Below, piece by piece: positions 1 to 5,319 of a stretch of DNA of 6,830 bases. A program made the position numbers and the translations under genes. Below the pieces are notes generated by a model. It had not been told where the DNA came from. It worked only from the letters and a program-made list of their open reading frames with translations, and did no database searches. Location: positions 1 to 6,830 of the forward strand of contig WSZW01000126.1 in NCBI GenBank assembly GCA_013139905.1. Direction: 5' to 3'. Within the stretch, counting starts at the first letter, position 1; each line of letters opens with the position of its first letter. The DNA is from an archaeon. Lineage in GTDB: Archaea; EX4484-52; B79-G9.

Positions 1-794
1 TACAACATAAACGACGAATAAAGCTTTTTTTTACTCTCCACAATCTTACTGGATTTTCCGAACGGTAAATCCGTAACAACACAATCAAATTTTTTATCAA
101 AAACAGAATCAACATCTAAAGCATCACCAGTAACAGCCGTTACTTTAAACCCGAACTGTTCTAAATTATCCTCAGTTCCCTTAACACACTTTTCTTCAAT
201 GTCACATCCAAAAACATCAGCACCAACCACTGCAGCCTCAAGCAAAAGCCCTCCGGAACCGCAAAAACAATCCAAAACACTAACATTTTTTTTAGCACCC
301 GCAATATTCACGAGCGCTCGCGCAAACATAGAATCAATTGATGTAGGCATAAAAAACTTCCTTTTTGACGATGCGCGTTTTGCAAATTCTTTCTTATCCT
401 GCATAAAAACCTGCTTTGTAAAGTACACACCATTTACCGTCAAATAAACCCGAAGAACATTATTGCTATTAAAATCAACATTTAATCCTTTTTTAAAGAT
501 AAATTCGCCAATTTTTTTAGAAAACAAAAGAGAATTTAACTCCGATTTTAAATTTAACACAGATATTTTAATATTTTTATCTGAAAAAACATTAAAATCT
601 ATATCCTCAATATTTTTTCCAAGAAAAATACCCCCCTCATGAGTAAGCCCCAATTTAGAAAAATTAATAGAATCATCAGACTCAAACAACAAAACTCGGC
701 CCACTAATGTTTTTTCAACATAAAGATTACTAATTGAATTAACCTCAACTTTAGCCATATCAATATTTTTTCCGGACAAAAGTGCAACATACAT
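1..794 (-). CDS. tRNA (guanine-N2)-methyltransferase, Trm-G10/THUMP family (3' end cut by window edge)
   Basis: The first 264 residues are visible and the C-terminus lies beyond position 1. In this family an N-terminal THUMP domain docks on tRNA and a Rossmann-fold domain transfers methyl from S-adenosylmethionine to guanine N2, typically G10. Residues 60-135 look like a divergent THUMP region. A linker with FMPTSIDSMFARALVNIAG follows (149-166), then SAM motif I VLDCFCGSGG (173-182), the acidic loop FGCDIEEK (195-202) and catalytic motif IV TDLPFGKSS (241-249), where the usual form is DPPYG. ATG at 794 is chosen because an in-frame stop lies at 804-806 and a TATA-like box sits 24 nt upstream. 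There is no Shine-Dalgarno. The gene follows an unrecognised gene with a 57-nt gap. The amino-methyltransferase assignment is strong. G10 specificity, rather than another guanine, is inferred from family resemblance. Confidence 0.87.
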   Translation of the reverse strand, partial: MYVALLSGKNIDMAKVEVNSISNLYVEKTLVGRVLLFESDDSINFSKLGLTHEGGIFLGKNIEDIDFNVFSDKNIKISVLNLKSELNSLLFSKKIGEFIFKKGLNVDFNSNNVLRVYLTVNGVYFTKQVFMQDKKEFAKRASSKRKFFMPTSIDSMFARALVNIAGAKKNVSVLDCFCGSGGLLLEAAVVGADVFGCDIEEKCVKGTEDNLEQFGFKVTAVTGDALDVDSVFDKKFDCVVTDLPFGKSSKIVESKKKLYSSFML

Positions 795-814
795 AAAAAT
801 AAATTAGAAAACAA

Positions 815-822
815 ATATTAAA
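815..822 (-). promoter_or_regulatory. TATA-like box of the methyltransferase gene
   Basis: The minus strand reads TTTAATAT, centred about 24.5 nt before the ATG at 794. This is close to the archaeal TATA-to-start-site distance, so transcription would begin at or next to the start codon. The whole gap is AT-rich, which makes chance matches easy. Confidence 0.4.
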
Positions 823-851
823 TAAGAATTAAATAAATAAAACAAAAACAA

Positions 852-1028
852 CTATTCTTGTTTCACCTTAAAACGCAATACCGTTTCATCGCCAGCCTCA
901 ACAAGTTTATCCAATAACTCTTCCGTCTGTTTAAGATAATCATTTATATGCGCTTCATATTTTTCACCAACAACAGCATCTATATCATCAGAACAACCAA
1001 CAAGACCACTACGATCCGTAGGAGACAT
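852..1028 (-). CDS. Unrecognised protein, C-terminal part in the -1 frame relative to the upstream ORF
   Basis: From the ATG at 1028 this frame gives 58 residues ending in TAG at 852-854. The peptide is soluble and charged, with a likely helix around HINDYLKQTEELLDKLVEAG. Its codons match the neighbours (GAT, GGT, GTT, CTT, AGT), while the competing frame through 980-1030 uses CTC, CTA, CGG, ATC, GTC and CTG, which are rare here. It is therefore most likely the true C-terminus of the gene starting at 1378, separated by a frameshift in the (AT)4 tract at 1027-1034. Joined, the product would be about 174 residues. An independent small gene is possible, but no Shine-Dalgarno precedes the ATG. 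I recognise no family. Confidence 0.6.
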   Translation of the reverse strand: MSPTDRSGLVGCSDDIDAVVGEKYEAHINDYLKQTEELLDKLVEAGDETVLRFKVKQE

Positions 1029-1378
1029 ATATATGTTAAAATACTAACATCACCCATAGAATATATCGAATCGTTATAACCAAAAACACCACGATTAAAA
1101 GAAATATGATTTAAATATAACTTATCTGCAATAGTTTCTTCAAAAGTATCCGAATTTTCAACCAATAAACAAATATGATCATACAATTCTTTAGGCCAAT
1201 GATAATCTATTGTAACCGAACCAAAATCCCCACTAATATTATGTTTAGTTACATCAACATATATTGCAAACTTATTTTCTCCAGAATAAATAATATCACT
1301 TTCAATTGCAGGTTCTTCATCAACAGAATCAACTACAACTTTCTCTTTACCCCGAAATAATTTACTCAATAATTTCAT
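980..1378 (-). CDS. Unrecognised protein, N-terminal part; apparent frameshift near 1030
   Basis: I do not recognise this protein. ATG at 1378 gives MKLLSKLFRGKEK, a basic start, followed by an acidic stretch (residues 18-28) and a mixed alpha/beta-like region with SVTIDYHWPKELYDHI (54-69). A TTG at 1387 would add three residues but is a poorer start. The first 116 residues, to about 1031, have codon use like the neighbours. The last 16, from ICLLRIVVV onward, are hydrophobic and use rare codons, while the -1 frame looks properly coding there. So the hydrophobic tail is probably a frameshift artefact rather than a membrane anchor. The gene lies 63 nt after the CCA enzyme and before the methyltransferase. 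No function can be assigned. Confidence 0.65.
   Translation of the reverse strand: MKLLSKLFRGKEKVVVDSVDEEPAIESDIIYSGENKFAIYVDVTKHNISGDFGSVTIDYHWPKELYDHICLLVENSDTFEETIADKLYLNHISFNRGVFGYNDSIYSMGDVSILTYICLLRIVVVLLVVLMI
1027..1034. repeat. (AT)4 dinucleotide tract at a frame break
   Basis: ATATATAT lies exactly where coding signal passes from the frame of the 1378 ORF to the frame ending at 852. Removing one AT unit joins the frames as ...SILTY-MSPTDRSG... without a stop. Confidence 0.8.
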
Positions 1379-1407
1379 AATTATCAATACAATTTAAACC
1401 AAAACAC

Positions 1408-1414
1408 ATTTAAA
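1408..1414 (-). promoter_or_regulatory. TATA-like box before the unrecognised gene
   Basis: The minus strand reads TTTAAAT, centred near 1411, which is 33 nt before the ATG at 1378 and predicts a start site near 1385 with a leader of about 7 nt. A second TTTAAATT at 1391-1398 is too close to the ATG to serve. The call is weak because the gap is AT-rich. Confidence 0.3.
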
Positions 1415-1441
1415 CATATCGCACGTTGTCACAAAACAATA

Positions 1442-2800
1442 CTAAAACGCTTTTCTAACTATCCAAAGCCAGAATTCCCCGGATTTAATCTTACTCACTT
1501 TAGAATCAACAAGAATATCAAACCCGGAATAAATTTCTTTTGCAAGTCTGTCAGGAACGCCCTCATAAGTAAGTTTATTTGCCGGTTTTTTAAGAAAAGA
1601 ACACAAAAAATCATTCACATCAACATATTTACGTTTCTCATCAGAAACCAATCGATCATCTTCAATCCAAACATTTTTACTCTTTTCAATAAAACGCATG
1701 CGATGATCCAATGGATTAAATATACTAGGTCCTTTTTTCATTTTCATTGGAGATAATTTTAATTCATTCAACTCAAAAACAATACCACAATTCATATCAC
1801 CAAAAACCGAAGCACGTAAAATACCATATCCTTCTTTACTAAGTTTTCCGGCTACCAGATTCATAAATCGTCTAAGTTGCGGATACAAAATATCCTCAAT
1901 CTCATCAGGTCGAGAAAACCGCAAAACAACCACATGAACTCCTCGCATCTTCACATTTACAATCGCACGTTTTTCATCAATTACTTTTTTTACAGGAAAA
2001 AAGAAAGACATAGTTGGTTTATTCATAAAAAGGGCTGCCGCATTAATAGAAATCGCAAGCTTTTCTTTTGAAAGCACTGCAGAAACATTACGCAATTTAT
2101 CAGTAGGATCAATAAATATCAAAGGATGCCCTTCAAATCTTTTTCGAACATCTAAATATTTCTTTTTAGTATAATGATTATCAAGATCAATTATTTCCTG
2201 AAATTTCAAGGTTTGCATATATTTTAATGTATCTAAAAAAGAACCATACTTAATCACTAAAAGTTCGCACAAATAACCGGAATATCCTTCAGTCTTTAAA
2301 TCAGAACCATAACAGCCAATACCCTTTAAAAATTTCTTTAAAAGACGAACATCCCCCGTAGATTTAAGGTTTTTATGCACATATTTAGTATGAAATGGCG
2401 TTCTATCAACTGAACTAAGCAATTGTTTAGTACTTTTTATAGCATATGCCGGAACAATCTCAACATCATATTTACCAATAAGCCCCCTAGTATATGGATG
2501 CTCAGCATAAGAAACTTCAAATTTACCGCCAAGCGTATCAAAAATCATTTTACCAATAATAAGACCTGTTTTTTCTAACTCCACGCGAGAAACTTTAGGA
2601 TCAAAAAGAACAAAAATATCCAAATCCTTATCCCCGGAAATAAAAGTATCCTTTGCAACAGAACCCATAAGCTTTACATCTAAACTAGGATAATCATTTA
2701 CAATAATATCCTTTATTTTAGTAAATAACTTATGCGCTTCATGAATCTCATGAAGCGTCGGCTCTATACGTTTCAAAACTTTCGACAAAACAACTTCCAT
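1442..2800 (-). CDS. cca: CCA tRNA nucleotidyltransferase, class I (archaeal type)
   Basis: This enzyme adds or repairs the 3'-terminal CCA of tRNAs from CTP and ATP without a nucleic acid template. The 452-residue length suits the archaeal class I family. The head domain has the polymerase-beta-type signature GSVAKDT (46-52), with metal-binding carboxylates D59 and D61 in GDKDLDIFVLF. Then come AEHPYTRGL (99-107), YDVEIVPAY (111-119) and SVDRTPFH, all typical of class I, and later GYSGYLCELL and IDPTDKLRNV. The third carboxylate position reads Glu114, where the A. fulgidus enzyme, as I recall it, has Asp110. The ATG at 2800 is supported by a TATA box 26 nt upstream and by the normal N-terminal length. 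It follows S3Ae after a 157-nt gap and appears to have its own promoter. The family assignment is very secure. Confidence 0.97.
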   Translation of the reverse strand: MEVVLSKVLKRIEPTLHEIHEAHKLFTKIKDIIVNDYPSLDVKLMGSVAKDTFISGDKDLDIFVLFDPKVSRVELEKTGLIIGKMIFDTLGGKFEVSYAEHPYTRGLIGKYDVEIVPAYAIKSTKQLLSSVDRTPFHTKYVHKNLKSTGDVRLLKKFLKGIGCYGSDLKTEGYSGYLCELLVIKYGSFLDTLKYMQTLKFQEIIDLDNHYTKKKYLDVRKRFEGHPLIFIDPTDKLRNVSAVLSKEKLAISINAAALFMNKPTMSFFFPVKKVIDEKRAIVNVKMRGVHVVVLRFSRPDEIEDILYPQLRRFMNLVAGKLSKEGYGILRASVFGDMNCGIVFELNELKLSPMKMKKGPSIFNPLDHRMRFIEKSKNVWIEDDRLVSDEKRKYVDVNDFLCSFLKKPANKLTYEGVPDRLAKEIYSGFDILVDSKVSKIKSGEFWLWIVRKAF

Positions 2801-2822
2801 ATGTGTAATTTATAATGCTGAA

Positions 2823-2830
2823 TTTATATA
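2823..2830 (-). promoter_or_regulatory. TATA box of the CCA-adding enzyme gene
   Basis: The minus strand reads TATATAAA, centred 26.5 nt before the A of the ATG at 2800, so the mRNA would be leaderless. No Shine-Dalgarno lies near the ATG, which agrees with this. It is the best-looking TATA box in the window. Confidence 0.6.
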
Positions 2831-2833
2831 GTT

Positions 2834-2861
2834 TATAGCAACCGCTTGGGCGTCTGCTATA
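2834..2861 (-). other. Hairpin / palindrome next to the CCA-gene TATA box
   Basis: The arms TATAGCA and TGCTATA (7 bp, perfect) enclose a second 3-bp stem CGC/GCG with a CCAA loop and a 2x2 internal loop. The inside is G+C-rich against an AT-rich setting. The element ends 4 bp from the TATA box and would cover the B-recognition element, so it could be a DNA operator. It could also be part of a small RNA. Confidence 0.5.
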
Positions 2862-2898
2862 TTCACCATAAACACCGGTACAATCGGTATATACTTTG

Positions 2899-2920
2899 AT
2901 TGCAAAAAATATATTGCAAT
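2899..2920. repeat. Inverted repeat in the S3Ae-CCA gap
   Basis: ATTGCAA and TTGCAAT (7 bp each) are separated by 8 nt. It lies 30-50 nt downstream of the S3Ae stop on the minus strand. The role is unknown: transcript 3' end structure or protein site are both possible. Confidence 0.45.
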
Positions 2921-2950
2921 ACATAAAACACGCTAAACAATACAAATACC

Positions 2951-2957
2951 AAAAAAA
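2951..2957 (-). terminator. T7 tract directly after the S3Ae stop codon
   Basis: On the minus strand the TAA stop of S3Ae is followed at once by seven T residues. A T-tract on the coding strand is sufficient for intrinsic termination by archaeal RNA polymerase, so S3Ae transcripts probably end here, at least in part. Confidence 0.55.
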
Positions 2958-3539
2958 TTAAAGAACTTCCGTCTTTCGAATTTCAACAGATTTAATAGGA
3001 TATATTTTTGATGCCGCAATTGAAAGCTGTTTTTGTATTTGATTATCATTAATCTCAACAATAATTTGATCTTTATCCATAGTTTTTGCAATATCAAAAA
3101 CAAGTGAAGATACAAGTTTTCGAATTTCATCTTTAATAGATGTATTTACCCGTCTTCGAGTAAGAACAAGAGATTTAATTCTCATTTTAACATTATCTTT
3201 TGTATTAACATCATCAACAGAATCTATTCTTGATGACCATCGTCTGACCGCTCTTGAAACCTGATCTCGAACAACTTCATGACCTACATATTCAGTCGTA
3301 GCTTCATTATCATTAGTACTTGTAATTTTAACTTTTATTTTTGATCTGAAATGTTTAAAATTTCCGGTAACTTCAGACATAGGAACTTCCAAGATTCTGC
3401 CTTCAGTATGTGCTGTTTTTACCGCAGGTGTTTCTGCCAATACTCTATCCCCAAAAACAACAGGAGCTTTTACAGTAAGCCATTTCTTTTTTGCCCACGT
3501 ATCTTTTCTCGAACCTTTTTCTTTTGTATATTTTACCAT
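2958..3539 (-). CDS. rps3ae: 30S ribosomal protein S3Ae (eS1)
   Basis: This is a small-subunit ribosomal protein found in archaea and eukaryotes but not bacteria. The product is 193 residues, within the usual archaeal range. Recognisable parts are the basic N-terminus with DTWAKKKWLTVKAP (18-31), the GRILEVPMSEVTGNFKHFRSK region, the conserved basic stretch RAVRRWSSRID (about 100-110), and LTRRRVNTSIKDEIRKLV further on. ATG at 3539 is preferred over the in-frame TTG at 3551, because GGTGAT, matching the end of archaeal 16S rRNA, lies 4 nt before it and would otherwise be inside the coding region. It lies 122 nt downstream of the RecJ-like gene, with its own TATA box in between, and its stop is followed by a T7 tract. 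Confidence 0.95.
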   Translation of the reverse strand: MVKYTKEKGSRKDTWAKKKWLTVKAPVVFGDRVLAETPAVKTAHTEGRILEVPMSEVTGNFKHFRSKIKVKITSTNDNEATTEYVGHEVVRDQVSRAVRRWSSRIDSVDDVNTKDNVKMRIKSLVLTRRRVNTSIKDEIRKLVSSLVFDIAKTMDKDQIIVEINDNQIQKQLSIAASKIYPIKSVEIRKTEVL

Positions 3540-3543
3540 TAAA

Positions 3544-3549
3544 ATCACC
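3544..3549 (-). promoter_or_regulatory. Shine-Dalgarno site of S3Ae
   Basis: The minus strand reads GGTGAT, complementary to the ATCACC core at the 3' end of archaeal 16S rRNA, 4 nt before the ATG at 3539. It fixes the start and shows the mRNA is leadered. Confidence 0.75.
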
Positions 3550-3583
3550 AATTAATTATTATATTTAAATAAAATATTATTCT

Positions 3584-3605
3584 TTAAGTTAGACCATAAA
3601 CTTAA
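3584..3605 (-). other. Hairpin at the 5' end of the S3Ae leader
   Basis: The perfect 7-bp arms TTAAGTT and AACTTAA enclose an 8-nt loop. With the TATA box at 3631-3638, transcription would start near 3608, placing this hairpin in the first 25 nt of a leader of about 69 nt. It could stabilise the mRNA or take part in ribosomal-protein feedback. Alternatively it is a 3' structure of the RecJ-like mRNA. Confidence 0.4.
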
Positions 3606-3630
3606 TAAATATAACGAAAGTTGATTAAAT

Positions 3631-3638
3631 TATATAAA
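3631..3638 (-). promoter_or_regulatory. TATA box of S3Ae
   Basis: The minus strand reads TTTATATA, preceded by a G-rich stretch (GGTGG) at 3641-3645. The centre near 3634 predicts a start site near 3608, leaving room for the Shine-Dalgarno. A closer AT-rich match near 3560 would place the start after the Shine-Dalgarno, so it is less likely. Confidence 0.5.
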
Positions 3639-3661
3639 TACCACCGATTACAACTACAACT

Positions 3662-5011
3662 TTATAGTAATGAATCAACAATAGATATAAATTTCTCTTC
3701 GCTACCCATTGGTATTTTTCCGCCGGCAGCCCCGCTATGACCCCCACCGGTACCACCAACCTTTGCCGACGCCACACGAATAGCATTACTCAAATTCGTA
3801 TCTACAGAATCTCTTGACCTCGAAGATATTTTAACGCCATTAGGTGTATTTGAAAATCCTAAAACAATTCCGGTTTTAACATTTTTTTTAAGTGCAATCG
3901 ATATCAACGGACCTAAAAAATTAAAATTAATATGAACTCCTGAAATAATATACGTCGCTTTATCAGTTACCTTAAAACTTTTTTGATTCTTAGATATCCA
4001 AGACATATATTTTGCAAACCTTTTTCTATATTTCATCTGTATATCATCAGCAGATTTTCTATCCCCCAGACATAACTTTACACCCTCAATAGGTTGCTCT
4101 AAACGCCCACAAGCATTTAATAATGTAGCAAATTCAGAAACATCATAATCATTCGAAAGTTTATACAACGGCCCAATAAATTTTATAGAATCATCACCAC
4201 GAACCAAAGATTCCATAACAAGCGCAGTTGTAAGCTTTTTTTCCTCATTTTTTGTCAAATCACAAAGCTTTCGCCACGAACCTTTCGAATTTCTAATAGG
4301 AATGCCAAGATCAGATAAAAATTGAACAGACGCAGATTCATTCCCCGAAATCCCTTCAATAAAAGGATCCAGTGAATATTCCAAACACTTATGTATTGGT
4401 CTGGTATATCTTCCAAAAAAACGAAGCCCTATCTCTTTTTTTATAATCCCGGAATATTCTGCTTCATCCAAAAACATCTTATTAACCCCAAAAAAAACAT
4501 CATTTTTCTTTTGCCTATCCCCAACAGCACCAACAATTGCCAATTCAACAAGATTTTTTGTACGTAACGATAATTCGCGCGCAAGAATATACGCCACACC
4601 CGCTCCGGAAATATCAACACGACCATTCAAATCAACAAGATGAGGATTTAAATGATACAAACCATACCATTGCCGAAATACCGGTTGATGATGATCCACA
4701 ACAACTACTTTTGTTTTAGAAAGATATTTTTCAATCAAATCAAGTTGCCCGCTTCCAAGATCAGTAAAAATAATAAGATCTTGAGCATTTAAATCAATAT
4801 TTTTCAATATATCCTCTTCAATTTGAGATACAAAAGAAATTTCAAAATTTTTCCCCAAATATTTAAGTGTCTTATACATAATAGCACCGGCACAAATACC
4901 ATCCGCATCATAATGAGAAATAACCCGTATTTTGCCTTGTTCCTTTAATATCGGAATTGCGACTTTTTTCGCAATATCCTTAAAATGCAAAATTTTTGTC
5001 TTTATATCCAT
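3662..5011 (-). CDS. RecJ-like DHH/DHHA1 family phosphoesterase (single-strand nuclease)
   Basis: Archaeal RecJ-like proteins are metal-dependent phosphoesterases acting as single-strand exonucleases. Some bind the GINS complex of the replicative helicase (GAN of Thermococcales). The 449-residue product has motif I SHYDADGICAG (32-42; D35, D37), motif II FTDLGSG (82-88; D84), motif III VVVVDHHQP (102-110), ISGAGVAYILA (134-144) and GAVGDRQ (161-167; D165). The DHHA1 domain ends in GGTGGGHSGAAGGKIP (419-434). The frame is open to 5125, but the extra 38 residues are low-complexity and read from T-runs. ATG at 5011 fits the family N-terminus and has a TATA-like box 26 nt upstream. It sits between S15 and S3Ae, its common archaeal neighbourhood. 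Exact substrate polarity and GINS binding cannot be read from sequence. Confidence 0.93.
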   Translation of the reverse strand: MDIKTKILHFKDIAKKVAIPILKEQGKIRVISHYDADGICAGAIMYKTLKYLGKNFEISFVSQIEEDILKNIDLNAQDLIIFTDLGSGQLDLIEKYLSKTKVVVVDHHQPVFRQWYGLYHLNPHLVDLNGRVDISGAGVAYILARELSLRTKNLVELAIVGAVGDRQKKNDVFFGVNKMFLDEAEYSGIIKKEIGLRFFGRYTRPIHKCLEYSLDPFIEGISGNESASVQFLSDLGIPIRNSKGSWRKLCDLTKNEEKKLTTALVMESLVRGDDSIKFIGPLYKLSNDYDVSEFATLLNACGRLEQPIEGVKLCLGDRKSADDIQMKYRKRFAKYMSWISKNQKSFKVTDKATYIISGVHINFNFLGPLISIALKKNVKTGIVLGFSNTPNGVKISSRSRDSVDTNLSNAIRVASAKVGGTGGGHSGAAGGKIPMGSEEKFISIVDSLL

Positions 5012-5033
5012 ATAACTAACAAGAACAACAATC

Positions 5034-5041
5034 ATTAAATT
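5034..5041 (-). promoter_or_regulatory. TATA-like box of the RecJ-like gene
   Basis: The minus strand reads AATTTAAT, centred 26.5 nt before the ATG at 5011, the same spacing as for the CCA enzyme gene. It predicts a leaderless mRNA and supports the shorter start. The core is degenerate. Confidence 0.4.
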
Positions 5042-5058
5042 AGTATACGATAAATCCG

Positions 5059-5105
5059 AAAAAAAATGAAATGAAACAACAATATAGATTAAAAAAATAA
5101 AAAAA
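5059..5105 (-). terminator. Cluster of T-tracts before the RecJ-like gene
   Basis: The minus strand carries T7-A-T7 (5091-5105) and T8 (5059-5066). Such coding-strand T-runs terminate archaeal RNA polymerase, so read-through from S15 is likely stopped here and the nuclease gene would depend on its own promoter. Translated, this stretch yields the spurious Phe-rich N-terminal extension of the nuclease frame. Confidence 0.45.
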
Positions 5106-5111
5106 TAAAAC

Positions 5112-5149
5112 AGCGCCAAAAACAAATTACTTTGTAATTAGCGCCAAAA
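5112..5149. repeat. Direct repeat AGCGCCAAAA flanking a small hairpin
   Basis: AGCGCCAAAA occurs exactly at 5112-5121 and 5140-5149. Between them is an inverted repeat AATTAC-TTT-GTAATT (5125-5139). The symmetric layout, 28 bp from repeat to repeat, and the G+C-rich core in an AT-rich gap suggest a protein-binding site upstream of the RecJ-like gene. Confidence 0.5.
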
Positions 5150-5163
5150 TATTTAAAAAATCC

Positions 5164-5193
5164 TGAAAATTTTATTATCTATAGATATTTTCA
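5164..5193. repeat. Nested palindromes
   Basis: The outer arms TGAAAAT (5164-5170) and ATTTTCA (5187-5193) pair perfectly over a 16-nt spacer. Inside, overlapping the right arm by one base, is the perfect 12-bp palindrome TATCTATAGATA (5176-5187). It lies in the 308-nt gap between S15 and the RecJ-like gene and could be an operator or a transcript hairpin. Confidence 0.45.
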
Positions 5194-5217
5194 AACTTCC
5201 CTTTACAACAATCGCAT

Positions 5218-5251
5218 AAAAAAAGGGTACAGTAAATACACAAAATGTACC
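5218..5251 (-). terminator. Hairpin plus T7: intrinsic-type terminator
   Basis: On the minus strand GGTACA and TGTACC form a 6-bp stem over 14 nt, followed by one C and seven T residues (5218-5224). It lies 70-100 nt beyond the S15 stop, after an earlier T6 tract. It could end residual S15 transcripts or a separate short RNA starting near 5262. Confidence 0.5.
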
Positions 5252-5298
5252 GAATTTCCGCTGAGTTTATTGTTTTGGTACTATAGTTTATACACAAT

Positions 5299-5304
5299 AA
5301 AAAA
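5299..5304 (-). terminator. T6 tract downstream of S15
   Basis: Six T residues on the minus strand begin 15 nt after the S15 stop codon, a plausible first termination point for archaeal polymerase. No hairpin is evident here. Confidence 0.35.
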
Positions 5305-5319
5305 TTTGACAAATAACCT

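Noticed and set aside
199..447. Plus-strand 82-residue ORF opposite the methyltransferase.
   Set aside because: It is antisense to SAM motif I and the linker of a clearly conserved protein and has no recognisable features.
980..1030. Hydrophobic C-terminal tail of the unrecognised protein as a membrane anchor.
   Set aside because: Codons here are atypical for the window, while the -1 frame over the same bases looks coding; a frameshift explains it better.
2834..2869. tRNA fragment: the minus strand GCCCAAGCGGTTGC resembles a D-arm.
   Set aside because: No T-arm, anticodon arm or acceptor stem can be built around it; the 7-bp palindrome accounts for the sequence.
3540..3551. TTG start of S3Ae adding four residues.
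   Set aside because: It would place the GGTGAT Shine-Dalgarno inside the coding region; ATG at 3539 is correctly spaced from it.
5012..5125. N-terminal extension of the RecJ-like frame to 5125, resembling a membrane segment.
   Set aside because: It is Phe/Ile-rich because it reads through T7 and T8 runs, does not fit the family N-terminus, and the ATG at 5011 has a well-spaced TATA-like box.
5112..5149. CRISPR repeat pair.
   Set aside because: Only two 10-bp copies with an 18-bp palindromic spacer and no cas genes.
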